Positions 45,046-52,814 of a stretch of DNA of 52,814 nucleotides are shown here, one piece after another; positions within the stretch are counted from its first letter, which is position 1; every line of letters starts with the position of its first letter. Source of the DNA: Candidatus Spongiihabitans thiooxidans (GTDB taxonomy: Bacteria > Pseudomonadota > Gammaproteobacteria > Arenicellales > Poriferihabitantaceae). The notes under the pieces are model-generated. The model saw only the letters and a list, made by a program, of their open reading frames with translations. It searched no databases and was not told the DNA's origin. The position numbers and the translations under genes were made by a program. The stretch lies in the NCBI GenBank assembly GCA_001543005.1, contig LFLB01000019.1, positions 1-52,814 on the forward strand, read 5' to 3'.

Positions 45046-46340
45046 ACCTGGTCATACGCAATGGCCACCTGGTGGATCCGGCCAACGGCATCAATGGCAT
45101 CAATGATATTTATATCAGTGACAGCAAAATCGTTGCCATTGTCTCGGCCTCAGATAAATCGGCACCAGATAAATTTTCAATCGACGACGACATCGATGCA
45201 TCCGGGCAATACGTGTTTCCCGGATTGATTGATTTGTGCGCCCGGTTAAGAGAGCCCGGAGAAGAACACAAAGCCACCATAGAAAGTGAAACTCGGGCTG
45301 CGGTAAGCGCGGGAATTACACGAATGGTTTGCCCGCCGGACACTTTCCCAATCATTGATACACCAGCCATGGTGCACATGATTCAGAATCGGGCGGACGA
45401 TATCGGTTATGCCAAAGTTCATCCCTTGGGCGCATTAACCGTCAATCTACAGGGGCAGCGTTTGACTGACATGGCCATGCTGATGGATGCCGGCTGCGTT
45501 GGCGTGAGCAACGCACTAGAGACGGTGGAGAATACGCTGGTGATGCGGCGTGCGATGCAATATGCCTCGACTTACGATCTGCCGATTTTCCTCACGCCGA
45601 AGGACAAGTGGTTGCAGGGCAATGGCGTTGTCCACGAGGGCGAATTGAGCACCCGACTCGGATTACCAGCCATTCCTGAAGCAGCTGAAACCGTGGGTGT
45701 GGCTCGCGACCTTGCGCTAATCGAAACCAGCGGCGTGCGGGCACACTTTGATCTGATTTCTTGCCGCCGTTCCGTCATCATGATAGCCGAAGCTCAACGG
45801 CGCGGTTTACCGGTAACGGCGGGTGTCGCCATCCATCATTTGTTATGTTCCGAAAATGATATTGGCGCATTTGATACCCAATATAAAGTTATGCCGCCAT
45901 TACGCACAGCACAGGACAAGGCCGGATTGATATCCGCTGTTGCTGAAGGGCGGATAGCTGCAATTTGTTCCGATCATCAACCCCACGGCGTAGACGCAAA
46001 ACTTGCCCCGTTCAGCGAAGCAGCCATCGGCATCGCCGGAATCGATACGCTGCTGCCGCTGACCCTAAGCCTGGTCACTCAGGGCAACTTAAGCATGGGC
46101 ACGGCGATTGCCGCGCTCACTATCAATCCGGCAAAAATTATCGGCATCAATGCCGGACATTTAGCCGTCGGCGCGACCGCGGATTTGTGTCTTTTCGATG
46201 CCCGTAAAAAATGGCGGCTTGATGATCGCACCATGCAAAGCAAGGGCAGAAATTCTCCGTTCATAGGCAAACATATAATCGGCAAAGTCACCCACACAAT
46301 AATCAGCGGAAAAACCGTCTTTGATGATCCTGCCCAATAA
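45042..46340 (+). CDS. pyrC': Inactive dihydroorotase homologue PyrC' (PyrX), PyrB partner
   Basis: The 432 residues are dihydroorotase-like. The metal-binding DxHxH signature is changed: D64 is kept but the two histidines are C66 and R68 (in [12 protein letters not shown]). This matches the catalytically dead PyrC' of Pseudomonas, which is needed to hold PyrB in its dodecamer. The SDHQPHG segment survives. An active pyrC must exist elsewhere in the genome. It closes the ruvX-pyrR-pyrB-pyrC' run. Confidence 0.88.
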   Translation: MNLVIRNGHLVDPANGINGINDIYISDSKIVAIVSASDKSAPDKFSIDDDIDASGQYVFPGLIDLCARLREPGEEHKATIESETRAAVSAGITRMVCPPDTFPIIDTPAMVHMIQNRADDIGYAKVHPLGALTVNLQGQRLTDMAMLMDAGCVGVSNALETVENTLVMRRAMQYASTYDLPIFLTPKDKWLQGNGVVHEGELSTRLGLPAIPEAAETVGVARDLALIETSGVRAHFDLISCRRSVIMIAEAQRRGLPVTAGVAIHHLLCSENDIGAFDTQYKVMPPLRTAQDKAGLISAVAEGRIAAICSDHQPHGVDAKLAPFSEAAIGIAGIDTLLPLTLSLVTQGNLSMGTAIAALTINPAKIIGINAGHLAVGATADLCLFDARKKWRLDDRTMQSKGRNSPFIGKHIIGKVTHTIISGKTVFDDPAQ

Positions 46341-46463
46341 TCAGGGCAACGAATAATCATTGCCGAAAAGTTCCCCGCTTTAAGTTACAATAATGTAAGA
46401 CCCCGTTCATGTAATTGTAAGGATTCGTTTGCTTATAATTGCACCATCTAATGTTTTTGGCTG

Positions 46464-46598
46464 TCCCGCATCGGCGATTGCCTGGCCCCCGGCACCATCG
46501 CAACGGCGGTGTATGAAGGCCACCGTTTCGCCCGAGAGTTCGGGCGCGACGTGGACATCGACGCGGTTCCGTTCAAGCCGGAGTACGTGGAGGCGTGA
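46464..46598 (+). pseudogene. 3' remnant of an old-yellow-enzyme/2,4-dienoyl-CoA reductase-type flavoprotein
   Basis: The frame to the TGA at 46596 includes RIGDCLAPGTIATAVYEGHR, the FAD-contacting C-terminal motif of large NADH:flavin oxidoreductases (trimethylamine dehydrogenase/dienoyl-CoA reductase type). Only about 45 codons remain, without a start. It appears GC-richer than the genes around it. The rest of the 46341-46689 gap shows no gene. Confidence 0.65.
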
Positions 46599-46689
46599 GC
46601 GCCAAGTTACGGATTCAGGCGGGCGTTTGCCTGACAGGAGCAACAGGGAGTAGAAACCAACTCATTCAGTTATCGCTCCGCTTTTTGTA

Positions 46690-47247
46690 TCAGTTCCCCA
46701 GAGATGTTCCCCAGAGATTCGGCAAAGCGATGAATTCCTCCGCCTCTGTGATGCCAGCGTGTTCGATGGTTGTGCTGTTAAGAGGCCGCGTGAACGCTAT
46801 CAACCCGCCAGCTCCGGTTCTATTTCTGAGTTCTTCCATTTCATCTGTCATTTCATCTGTCATTTCGAATACACCTTCACCATTGGGAACAACGCGAACG
46901 CCTTGTGCGGCATATGAGGAGCCATCGCCCAAAGGATTCAGCACCGCGATGTGAACATTTCCCTCCGCCGCCTCGCGCAACGCTGTACCAATTGTCTCAT
47001 CATCCAATTCGCCATCACCCTCCAGGGCATAGCCATACAGGGGAACCGGTATGTACTGGTCGCTGGGATTGATCAACGCCACCCCCGCCCAAAGCAATTG
47101 TCTCAGAATGCTCGCGCGATAAATTTCGGTCAAGGGGCCGAACTCGATCTGGGAATCCGTCTCGGAACGAATATCTTGGGCAACCACCAGCACCGCCCAA
47201 CCAAGGGCCGCCGACAAGATCAATGCTTTTATCATCCGTTTGTTCAT
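46690..47247 (-). CDS. Exported protein of unknown function
   Basis: The 185 residues begin with a signal peptide (about 1-23, cleavage after V-A-Q). The mature part has a repeated EMTDEMTDEM stretch caused by a local 12-bp duplication. I do not recognise the family. It starts immediately after the stop of the upstream gene on the same strand, so the two form an operon. The frame has normal codon structure but no other support. Confidence 0.55.
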   Translation of the reverse strand: MNKRMIKALILSAALGWAVLVVAQDIRSETDSQIEFGPLTEIYRASILRQLLWAGVALINPSDQYIPVPLYGYALEGDGELDDETIGTALREAAEGNVHIAVLNPLGDGSSYAAQGVRVVPNGEGVFEMTDEMTDEMEELRNRTGAGGLIAFTRPLNSTTIEHAGITEAEEFIALPNLWGTSLGN

Positions 47248-47637
47248 TTATGAAAACGTGAGCCTCAGTGCGTTCGTAACCAAAATGGGAACAAACAGGC
47301 CCCACAGATAGAAATTCAACGGCGTGCCGCGTCTAACGCTTGCCCCGATCAAAACCGCGTACAGAATAGCGAAAGCAATTCCGATTGGAGGCAAAACAAG
47401 CAGAGCAGACGAATAGGGTACAAAAATGGGGCTGTCTGGAGTTGGAATTGGACGTTGCCAGAGATCGGCCAAGGTCGCCCCCCCAACAACAGCCCAAGTG
47501 CCTGTTCCAAGGAATGCTGCGCCGTATCTCACAAGGGGGGATGGATTGTCGCTCCACTCGGACGTATCGGGAAAAATCCGGTCTGTGAGTCGATTGATAA
47601 GCTGCGCAAGCTCTGCTTTGACGGTTAAATTGCTCAT
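47248..47637 (-). CDS. Small membrane protein of unknown function
   Basis: The 129 residues have three predicted membrane segments (about 40-60, 75-95, 108-125) after a charged N-terminus. The stop codon abuts the ATG of the downstream exported protein gene. The family is not recognised. The pair sits between the pyrimidine operon and the decay zone. Confidence 0.5.
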   Translation of the reverse strand: MSNLTVKAELAQLINRLTDRIFPDTSEWSDNPSPLVRYGAAFLGTGTWAVVGGATLADLWQRPIPTPDSPIFVPYSSALLVLPPIGIAFAILYAVLIGASVRRGTPLNFYLWGLFVPILVTNALRLTFS

Positions 47638-47722
47638 CTGGTAGTCTGCTATTCACTTCGGTCGAACGAATGTGCAATTGCAGCATTTTTCGCGCAGGAA
47701 GTCAATACCCGAAGCGGCAGAT

Positions 47723-48025
47723 TCAAACTGAAGTTCCCCGTGGGATGCCCATCGGCTGCCCCGCTTGAACCACGCAGTTCGGCCGCCCAGTGGCCACCGC
47801 GGTGATGGTGGCGCTGACGAACAGCTCGCCGTCGATGTCGTGCCGGATATGGTTGTCCTCCTGTTTGATGCGCGTCTCAATGGCGGTGGCGCCGGCCGAT
47901 TCGGCCATTTCGGCGGCTTCTCGCCGGGCGATCTCGACCGCTTTTTCCAGGGCGGGTTGGAGTTTTTCGAAAATGACCGGCTGCTCGTTGTGGAACAGAT
48001 AAAACACGCCGAATTCCGGTTGCGA
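47723..48025 (-). pseudogene. 3' remnant of a hydantoinase/oxoprolinase-like gene
   Basis: About 100 codons include ALEKAVEIARREAAEMAES and the ending ELFVSATITAVATGRP, like the C-terminal region of hydantoinase-A/oxoprolinase-family proteins. The match is moderate. The 5' part is cut by the dispersed repeat at 48026. No start codon of its own. Confidence 0.45.
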
Positions 48026-48067
48026 AGCATAGGAAGCATAAAGCATGTGTTTGTGTAGTTCAAGGGC
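48026..48067. repeat. Dispersed repeat, copy A left part
   Basis: AGCATAGGAAGCATAAAGCA and the following GTGTTTGTGTAGTTCAAGGGC. The same segment occurs at 50811 and 52372. In copy A an IS481-like element follows and the rest of the repeat resumes at 48528. Confidence 0.85.
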
Positions 48068-48311
48068 TTGTCCGGGTTCAGTACATATGAGACAAAATCA
48101 GGCAGCCAGGGTGGTATGCCGAATAGCGCTTGATTTGGCGTTTTCAGTCCAAGTCCTTTATGCGGTCGAATGGCGTTGTATTTGACCAGCCAGTTTGCCA
48201 GTTTGCGGTTGAATGCGCCGGCCTCGGTGAACAGCAACTGCGGGTGATAGTCGACAAAAGACGCCTGTATGGTGCGGTTGAAGGGAAACGGGGCGGAGGA
48301 AAGGGAATGTG

Positions 48312-48333
48312 GGGACAGGTCGCGACCTGTCCC
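48312..48333. repeat. Perfect 22-bp palindrome
   Basis: GGGACAGGTCG followed by its exact complement CGACCTGTCCC, with no loop. It lies inside the IS-flanked segment. Confidence 0.9.
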
Positions 48334-48447
48334 TACGGGGGTGAGGCCCCTTGCTCCAAAGGGAGGGAGAAAAGGCGGGGGGGCTTACACCGCTACTAAA
48401 ACCGCGCCTCGCCTAAAAGCGCGCTTCGGCTAAAACCCGGCCAGCCC

Positions 48448-48482
48448 CGTAGGTTGGGGTTTGTTCCTCACCCCAACCTACG
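48448..48482. repeat. Perfect 13-bp stem-loop
   Basis: CGTAGGTTGGGGT pairs with ACCCCAACCTACG around a 9-nt loop (48461-48469). No U-tract follows, so it is more likely a dispersed palindromic repeat than a terminator. Confidence 0.85.
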
Positions 48483-48527
48483 ATTTTGCTACATAGGGCA
48501 GTCTCACATGTGTCTGAGCCCGGACAG

Positions 48528-48693
48528 GGCTCCTATCGGGTGTGCAGGCGGTGTAAATCGCCAAACGAGGAATGACGGTCTAGTCGGTTCAACAGGAATA
48601 CAATGATTTGCCTTTAAGCATGAAAAAACTTCAGTGTTTGTTGAAATTTTGCACGAAAGCCCTCGTGCGATGGTCGGGTGATCATCGCATCCA
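48528..48693. repeat. Dispersed repeat, copy A right part
   Basis: Nearly identical to 50850-51016. It shows no clear gene; a minus-strand frame gives a MITRPSHEGFRAKFQQT segment in both copies but I do not recognise it. Confidence 0.8.
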
Positions 48694-48763
48694 ACGCGCA
48701 GGAAACCGCGCTCCAATCGACCGCACTTGAGATAATCTTCAAATTCCCGATGTGCATACCTCG

Positions 48764-49560
48764 GCAATGACTTGGCGAGGCTGAAGCCTCACTTCCGGCA
48801 ATCAGGCCCATCCCGGAAGCGGGACTTTAGTCCCGCCATCTTGGCAATGGCTTTGCGAGGCTGAAGCCTCGCTTGCGGCAATCATGCCCATCCCGGAAGC
48901 GGGACCTTAGTCCCGCCATCCTGGCAATAGCTTTGCGAGGCTGAAGCCTCGCTTCCGGCAATCATGCCCTTCTCGGAAGCGTCGGGCTTCCTGGCCCATC
49001 CCGGAAGCGGGACTTTAGTCCCGCCATCCTGGCAATAGCTTTGCGAGGCTGAAGCCTCACTTCCGGCAATCAGGCCCATCCCGGAAGCGGGACTTTAGTC
49101 CCGCCATCCCGGCAATAGCTTGGCGAGGCTGAAGCCTCGCTTCCGGCAATCATGCCCTTCCCGGAAGCGTCGGGCTTCCTGGCCCATCCCAGAAGCGGGA
49201 CCTTAGTCCCGCCATCCTGGCAATGGCTTGGCGAGGCTGAAGCCTCGCTTCCGGCAATCATGCCCATCCCGGAAGCGTCGGGCTTCCTGGCCCATCCCGG
49301 AAGCGGGACTTTAGTCCCGCCATCCTGGCAATGGCTTCGCGAGGCTGAAGCCTCGCTTGCGGCAATCATGCCCATCCCGGAAGCGGGACTTTAGTCCCGC
49401 CATCCCGGCAATAGCTTCGCCAGGCTGAAGCCTCACTTCCGGCAATCATGGTTGCGCTTTGGCTTTGCAACGCGCCGAGAAAGGCTGAAGCCTCACTTCC
49501 GGCAATCATGCCCTTCTCGGAAGCGTCGGGCTTCCTGGCCCATCCCGGAAGCGGGACTTT
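48764..49560. repeat. Tandem array of palindromic repeats
   Basis: A unit of about 80 bp contains two palindromes, GGGAC-YTTA-GTCCC and GAGGCTGAAGCCTC, joined by conserved spacers (CCATCCTGGCAATAG, TTCCGGCAATCATGCCC). I count nine copies of the second palindrome (seven exact) and seven complete plus one partial copy of the first. Four units carry an extra insert with a third palindrome, GGAAGC-GTCGG-GCTTCC. Open frames crossing it are artefacts. The array ends abruptly at 49560. Confidence 0.9.
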
Positions 49561-49675
49561 ACCAGTGCACCTATAATCACTTGTTTGATGGAACATTTCT
49601 TGATAAGCAGCGATATAACCGAGAACGTGTTGGGATGCATCGCCGACAGATTTGGTGCTTATTGTTCGCAAAAAT

Positions 49676-49948
49676 ATGAGTAGCGCTACGGATGAACAGA
49701 TTCCTACCCTTCTTTCAACTATCAATAAAGCCCTCAAAGGGAATCTTTCTGAATATCACGACTATCAATCTTTCGCATATAGGCTAAAAGGTGAAATCCA
49801 GGAGGCGTTGGGTGACGTTGAACAGTCGATATTGGCTTACTAGGAAACTCTTAACATTGATCCTGAAATTGGAGTCAAACAAAGGCTCAAGAAACTAGAG
49901 AAAGAGAATCGGTTGGCAGACTCTCAAGACACCGTCAGCAGTTCCTGA
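49676..49948 (+). pseudogene. TPR-like gene fragment interrupted by an amber codon
   Basis: From the ATG at 49676, 55 codons run to a TAG at 49841, and the same frame continues for 34 codons to a TGA at 49946. The join reads like one helical repeat protein (YQSFAYRLKGEIQEAL, SILAY, stop, ETLNIDPEIG, KQRLKKLEKEN). A short upstream frame (ATG near 49588) ends at the overlapping ATGAGTAG. It is either a broken gene or an unsuppressed relic. Confidence 0.5.
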
Positions 49949-49971
49949 AACAATATTCAAGAACTTTTTTC

Positions 49972-50000
49972 TCGTTCCCACGCTTTGCATGGGAATGCGT
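49972..50000. repeat. Short inverted repeat upstream of the toxin-antitoxin pair
   Basis: TCGTTCCCACGCTTTGCATG followed by GGAATGCGT forms an imperfect stem (TTCCCA/TGGGAA plus flanks). Similar GTTCCCACGC...GTGGGAAC elements are common dispersed repeats in proteobacteria. Confidence 0.6.
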
Positions 50001-50075
50001 ACAGGGCCTATCGCGGGTGTTTCTGCTATGATGGGTACCATATTCATATCAACCGTCGCATCAGAGGGGGTTCCG

Positions 50076-50348
50076 ATGGAAAGCATTAACGTAAATCAAT
50101 TCAGAGATAATCTGAAACACCTTGTAGAGCAAGTGGTCACCGAACATTTACCGCTTAAGGTGACTCGCCGAAGTGGTGAAGACTTTGTCGTCGTCAGCGC
50201 CGATGACTGGGAGCGCGAACAGGAAACCCTTTATGTCCTGCAAAACACCGACTTGATGCGGCAAATCGCCGAATCGCTGAAAACCCATGCGGAAAAAAGC
50301 GGATATAAACCCACGGTAGAGGAGATTGATGAGATCGCTGGTGTTTGA
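50076..50348 (+). CDS. yefM: Antitoxin, Phd/YefM family
   Basis: The 90 residues start at the ATG at 50076 after an AGAGGGGG ribosome site; an upstream in-frame extension to 49989 is unlikely. SINVNQFRDNLKHLVEQV and the VSADDWEREQETLYVL segment are typical of YefM, whose N-terminus binds its own operator and whose C-terminus neutralises the toxin. It overlaps the toxin gene by 20 bp. Confidence 0.92.
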   Translation: MESINVNQFRDNLKHLVEQVVTEHLPLKVTRRSGEDFVVVSADDWEREQETLYVLQNTDLMRQIAESLKTHAEKSGYKPTVEEIDEIAGV

Positions 50349-50592
50349 GGGCGGCACATGGGGCGAATATGAAAACATTCGACAAAATGATCGAAAAAAG
50401 CACAAAATTCTTTGCCGTGTGATCAAAGAAATGCTTCGTGGCAACCCCGGCGTGGGCGGCGGCAAGCCTGAACGCTTAAAACACAATCTGTCCGGGTCAT
50501 GGTCGCGGCGAATTAGCGACAAGGATCGAATTGTTTATAAATACAATGATGATGCCGTTTATATTTTGGCGATTGGCGGTCACTACGATTAG
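50329..50592 (+). CDS. yoeB: Toxin, YoeB/Txe family mRNA interferase
   Basis: The 87 residues contain GGTWGEYENI, GKPERLKHNLSGSWSRRI and the terminal GGHYD, matching YoeB. The catalytic Glu, Arg and the terminal His-Tyr are present, so it looks functional. YoeB cuts mRNA on the ribosome at the A site when the antitoxin is lost. The start overlaps the antitoxin gene. Confidence 0.92.
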   Translation: MRSLVFEGGTWGEYENIRQNDRKKHKILCRVIKEMLRGNPGVGGGKPERLKHNLSGSWSRRISDKDRIVYKYNDDAVYILAIGGHYD

Positions 50593-50618
50593 GGCTGATT
50601 CTGGAACCAGCGTAAAGA

Positions 50619-50809
50619 ATGTTCCAAAAAATCCTAATCGCCAACCGCGCTGAAATCGCCTGCCGCATCATCAAAACGGCGAGACGCATGGGCATTGCCA
50701 CGGTAGCGGTTTATTCGGACGCAGACCGTTATGCCAAGCATGTTGCCGATGCCGACGAAGCGGCGCATATTGGCGGGGCGGCAGCGGCGGAGAGTTATTT
50801 GGATGGCGA
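50619..50809 (+). pseudogene. 5' remnant of a biotin carboxylase (acyl-CoA carboxylase alpha subunit)
   Basis: The frame starts [18 protein letters not shown], the standard beginning of AccC/PccA/MccA proteins, and runs through ADEAAHIGG to YLDGE, where the dispersed repeat cuts it at 50811. Only about 64 of several hundred codons survive. Which acyl-CoA it served is unknown. Confidence 0.85.
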
Positions 50810-50810
50810 A

Positions 50811-51016
50811 AGCATAGGAAGCATAAAGCATGTGTTTGTGTGGTTCAAAGGCTTCTATCGGGTGATGCAGGCGGTGTAAATCGCCAAACGAGGAATGACG
50901 GTCTAGTCGGTTCAACAGGAATACAATGATTTGCCTTTGAGCATGAAAAAACTTCAGTGTTTGTTGAAATTTTGCACGAAAGCCCTCGTGCGATGGTCGG
51001 GTGATCATCGCATCCA
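50811..51016. repeat. Dispersed repeat, copy B (uninterrupted)
   Basis: Contains in one piece the two parts that flank the IS481-like element at 48 kb: AGCATAGGAAGC...GTTCAAAGGC directly joined to TTCTATCGGGTGATGCAGGC and onward. It is joined to a biotin carboxylase fragment on the left and an IS3-like fragment on the right. Confidence 0.8.
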
Positions 51017-51020
51017 TGCG

Positions 51021-51390
51021 TTGAGGCGAGGTTATAAGAGATCGAGTTGAATATCCTGGGGTGGCGCTGTGACTGGATGTGGTTTGGGTGGCGCCGTTTT
51101 ACGGCGTTTTTCCAGATGATCGTTTTGAGCGTATAACGAATATTTCCCTGATTCGTTAGAGTCATGCGCTCAGCCTCCTGGTCTTTACGGTGTGCAATCC
51201 CGGTATCAAACAGGCTGGCCATGTTCTGTTTGAGTTGATTACGCCAGGTCTGAATCTGATTGACATGGACATCATATTCGCTGGCTAATTGTGCCAGTGT
51301 CTTTTCCCCCTTTAAGGCGGAAAAAGCCACTTTCGCCTTAAAGTTCGGTGAGTGGTTTCTTCTTTTTCTTCGCATCTTCTGATTCCTCAT
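51021..51390 (-). pseudogene. IS3-family OrfA transposase remnant
   Basis: From an ATG at 51390 or 51375 the minus strand encodes the helix-turn-helix OrfA start (NFKAKVAFSALKGEKTLAQL, then YDVHVNQIQTWRNQL). It loses the family pattern after about 70 residues and runs into the dispersed repeat. OrfB is absent. The element has cut off the 5' end of the diheme cytochrome gene to its right. Confidence 0.75.
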
Positions 51391-51463
51391 TTTTGAGTTA
51401 AAATTTATCAGAAAATACACTTATCGTTCTGTCCTATTTTTGGGGACTACTTCTGTTCACCCA

Positions 51464-51614
51464 AACCCGCTGGTTCAGGCATGAACATCAGGAAGAATTA
51501 CCCCAGTCAATCTGGTATCATCCCCAGGTAAAGAGTGCTGCGAACTGCAGCGCCTGCCATACCCAGGCTGGACAAGGTGATTATGATGAAGATAGTATCC
51601 GTTTACCATTTTAA
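51464..51614 (+). pseudogene. 3' remnant of a diheme cytochrome c
   Basis: The frame to the TAA at 51612 includes RWFRHEHQEELPQSIWYHP and a haem-binding CSACH in NCSACHTQAGQGDYDED, ending IRLPF. That is the C-terminus of the DHC family, which normally sits with a cytochrome b561. The 5' half was lost at the IS3-like junction. It ends 12 bp before the cytochrome b start. Confidence 0.7.
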
Positions 51615-51626
51615 GTGAAAACAGTT

Positions 51627-52232
51627 ATGACTAAAATTTTAGTGTGGGATTTTCCTACCCGTGTTTTTCATTGGTTGCTTGCGCTTTCTTTTGTTGGTGG
51701 CTATATCACTGGCGACTCCGAACGCTGGCGTGATTTCCATGTCATGTTTGGATATACATTGTTGGGACTGATTGTATTTAGGTTAATTTGGGGTCTGTTT
51801 GGAAGCCGCTACGCACGCTTTGATTCTTTTAAATATAACTTAGGACAAGTTATAACTTATCTGAAATCCTTATCTAAAAATGAAAAAGCACACTATATTG
51901 GACATAACCCGGCTGGCAGTTGGGCAATATACTTGTTATTAACGCTGGGAATCGTTATTGGCGTTTCTGGCGTGGCAATAAATTATGATCTTGGTGGTGA
52001 TTTGTTAGAAGAGATTCATGAAGGCGCCTCGAATTTTATGTTGGCAATCGTTTTTATTCACATAGCGGGCGTCTTACTAAGTAGTTATTTACACGAAGAG
52101 AATTTGCCGCGTTCAATGTTGACAGGATTTAAAACGGGTAATTCAGACTCAGCAATACATCATACCCACAAGCTAATCGGCATTGGTTTATTGATTGTTG
52201 TTGTAGTGTATTGGATCAGCCTGATTTATTAA
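51627..52232 (+). CDS. Cytochrome b561-family membrane protein
   Basis: The 201 residues (ATG at 51627; a GTG at 51615 is an alternative) have four transmembrane helices and conserved haem-ligand histidines in FHWLLALSF, FHVMFGYTLLG and IHIAGVLLSSYLHEE. It begins KILVWDFPTRVFHW, the signature of Ni,Fe-hydrogenase-type cytochrome b561. Its usual partner, the upstream diheme cytochrome c, is truncated, so the electron path may be broken. Confidence 0.88.
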   Translation: MTKILVWDFPTRVFHWLLALSFVGGYITGDSERWRDFHVMFGYTLLGLIVFRLIWGLFGSRYARFDSFKYNLGQVITYLKSLSKNEKAHYIGHNPAGSWAIYLLLTLGIVIGVSGVAINYDLGGDLLEEIHEGASNFMLAIVFIHIAGVLLSSYLHEENLPRSMLTGFKTGNSDSAIHHTHKLIGIGLLIVVVVYWISLIY

Positions 52233-52371
52233 TCATCTAAACCTCGTTGTACGGCTGTCTCGGAGCAGTCTGGGTTAGATCGGATTCTATTTCGAAGTTA
52301 TTGATTCGGAAGCTTCCATGGACGGAAACGGTCAATTGTTTGGTATTGCACAATCCTTAGGCTACATTCAA

Positions 52372-52413
52372 AGTATAGGAAGCATAAAGCATGTGTTTGT
52401 GTGGTTCAAGGGC
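52372..52413. repeat. Dispersed repeat, copy C left part
   Basis: AGTATAGGAAGCATAAAGCA...GTTCAAGGGC, again directly followed by an IS481-like terminus. The preceding bases (52318-52371) start an open frame MDGNGQLFGIAQSLGYIQ that the repeat cuts off; not recognised. Confidence 0.75.
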
Positions 52414-52414
52414 T

Positions 52415-52755
52415 TGTCCGAGTTCACCACATATGAGACAAAATCAGGCAGACAGGGTGAGTTGCTGATAGTACGCCATCGGCGTCATCAATCCAAACTA
52501 TCGTGTGGCGGTAATGATTATAGGGCTGCTGGTAATGCACTAGTTCTTGGTTGATCGCGGCTGCCGTCAACGGCCCTTCATACAGCGGGCAGCACTCATA
52601 ACGACTGCATTGGCTCGCTCGACGCAACCATTCCATTTAGGCTGTTTAGGCGGCAACACAAACACCGGCAGCTCCAAGGCCTCGCAGGCTCGCTCAAACT
52701 CATTCCGAAACTCACTGCCGCCATCTTAATAGTCTCATTATGTGGCTCCGGACAC
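52415..52755 (-). mobile_element. Internally deleted IS481-like element
   Basis: Termini lie at 52415-52439 (TGTCCGAGTTCACCACATAT...) and 52732-52755 (GTCTCATTATGTGGCTCCGG...). On the minus strand the body encodes part of a DDE integrase core with DGGSEFRNEFE and PKWNGCVERAN, followed in another frame by the tail. At 341 bp it is far too short to be active. After it, 52756-52814 shows a fragment of the palindromic-array sequence (GGCTTGGCGAGGCT). Confidence 0.7.
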
Positions 52756-52814
52756 TTCCGGGATGGGCATGATGGCTTGGCGAGGCTCAAACCATACTTG
52801 CCCGCGCTATCCGG

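Larger units (their letters stand above)
48068..48527. mobile_element. Truncated IS481-like element with intact termini
   Basis: Imperfect terminal inverted repeats lie at 48068-48093 (TTGTCCGGGTTCAG...) and 48501-48527 (...CTGAGCCCGGACAG). On the minus strand 48085-48237 encodes a transposase tail with YNAIRPHKGLGLKTPNQALFG. The rest of the transposase is missing and replaced by GC-rich sequence with a perfect 22-bp palindrome and a 13-bp-stem hairpin. It sits inside one copy of the dispersed repeat. Confidence 0.65.

Noticed and set aside
47653..48237. 194-codon minus-strand frame
   Set aside because: It joins an IS transposase tail to a wrong-frame reading of the hydantoinase-like remnant; only the first ~50 codons are real transposase.
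48764..49560. CRISPR array
   Set aside because: The repeats are palindromic units with conserved, not unique, intervening sequence, and no cas gene is present.
48882..49737. Open frames of 65-123 codons with repeated AGSEASAS-type segments
   Set aside because: They are translations of the palindromic array in one frame; both strands give similar artefacts and none has a ribosome site.

Overview
The window looks like a chromosomal segment of a gammaproteobacterium of moderate GC. The evidence is gene content: argS-SPOR-hemCDXY, rho next to trxA, yqgE/ruvX/pyrR/pyrB with a catalytically dead pyrC', a symporter paired with a DUF4212 subunit, and rnfB-nth. I cannot name the genus from sequence alone. 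No rRNA or tRNA gene was recognised.

Layout. 0-14.3 kb is core housekeeping: a partial gene at the left edge, rho, trxA, a DEAD-box RNA helicase, a small outer-membrane barrel, mutM, a ferredoxin-type reductase, then hemY, hemX, hemD, hemC, a SPOR protein and argS, all on the minus strand. 14.5-18.5 kb is an iron(III) ABC importer (fbpABC type) behind a good Fur-box match and the relic of a flavin amine oxidase. 18.6-24.3 kb is an A+T-richer accessory island: a divergent GcvA-like LysR regulator, a decayed diaminobutyrate-aminotransferase start, and a tightly coupled four-gene operon (BesD-family 2-oxoglutarate oxygenase, membrane di-iron desaturase-like enzyme, EamA exporter, divergent PurD-like ATP-grasp ligase). 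A damaged second copy of the fbpC 3' end closes the island, so it is bracketed by an ~85-bp direct repeat. This is the best candidate for an undescribed system: a small amino-acid-derived natural product made, ligated and exported.

24.4-25.8 kb holds a DNA methyltransferase fused to an Mrr-like nuclease domain. 25.9-38.4 kb is mostly metabolism and repair: malic enzyme, an SPL-like radical SAM protein, RnfB-like ferredoxin, Nth, an ArsS-like radical SAM protein, membrane proteins, a sodium/solute symporter with its small subunit, asd, an alanine-glyoxylate-type aminotransferase and an inositol-monophosphatase-family protein. IS remnants lie upstream of asd.

38.6-46.3 kb is yqgE, then an inserted McrBC restriction pair with an unusual N-terminal half on McrB, then ruvX-pyrR-pyrB-pyrC'. 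These five housekeeping genes are often neighbours in gammaproteobacteria, so McrBC appears to have landed inside the cluster.

46.4-52.8 kb is a decay zone: gene fragments (old-yellow-enzyme family, hydantoinase-like, biotin carboxylase, diheme cytochrome c, a TPR-like gene), truncated IS481-like and IS3-like elements, copies of one dispersed repeat, perfect palindromes, and a ~0.8-kb tandem array of palindromic repeats. Intact genes here are a two-gene unknown operon, a YefM/YoeB toxin-antitoxin pair and a cytochrome b561. Short tandem duplications (13-21 bp) at gene ends recur through the window.
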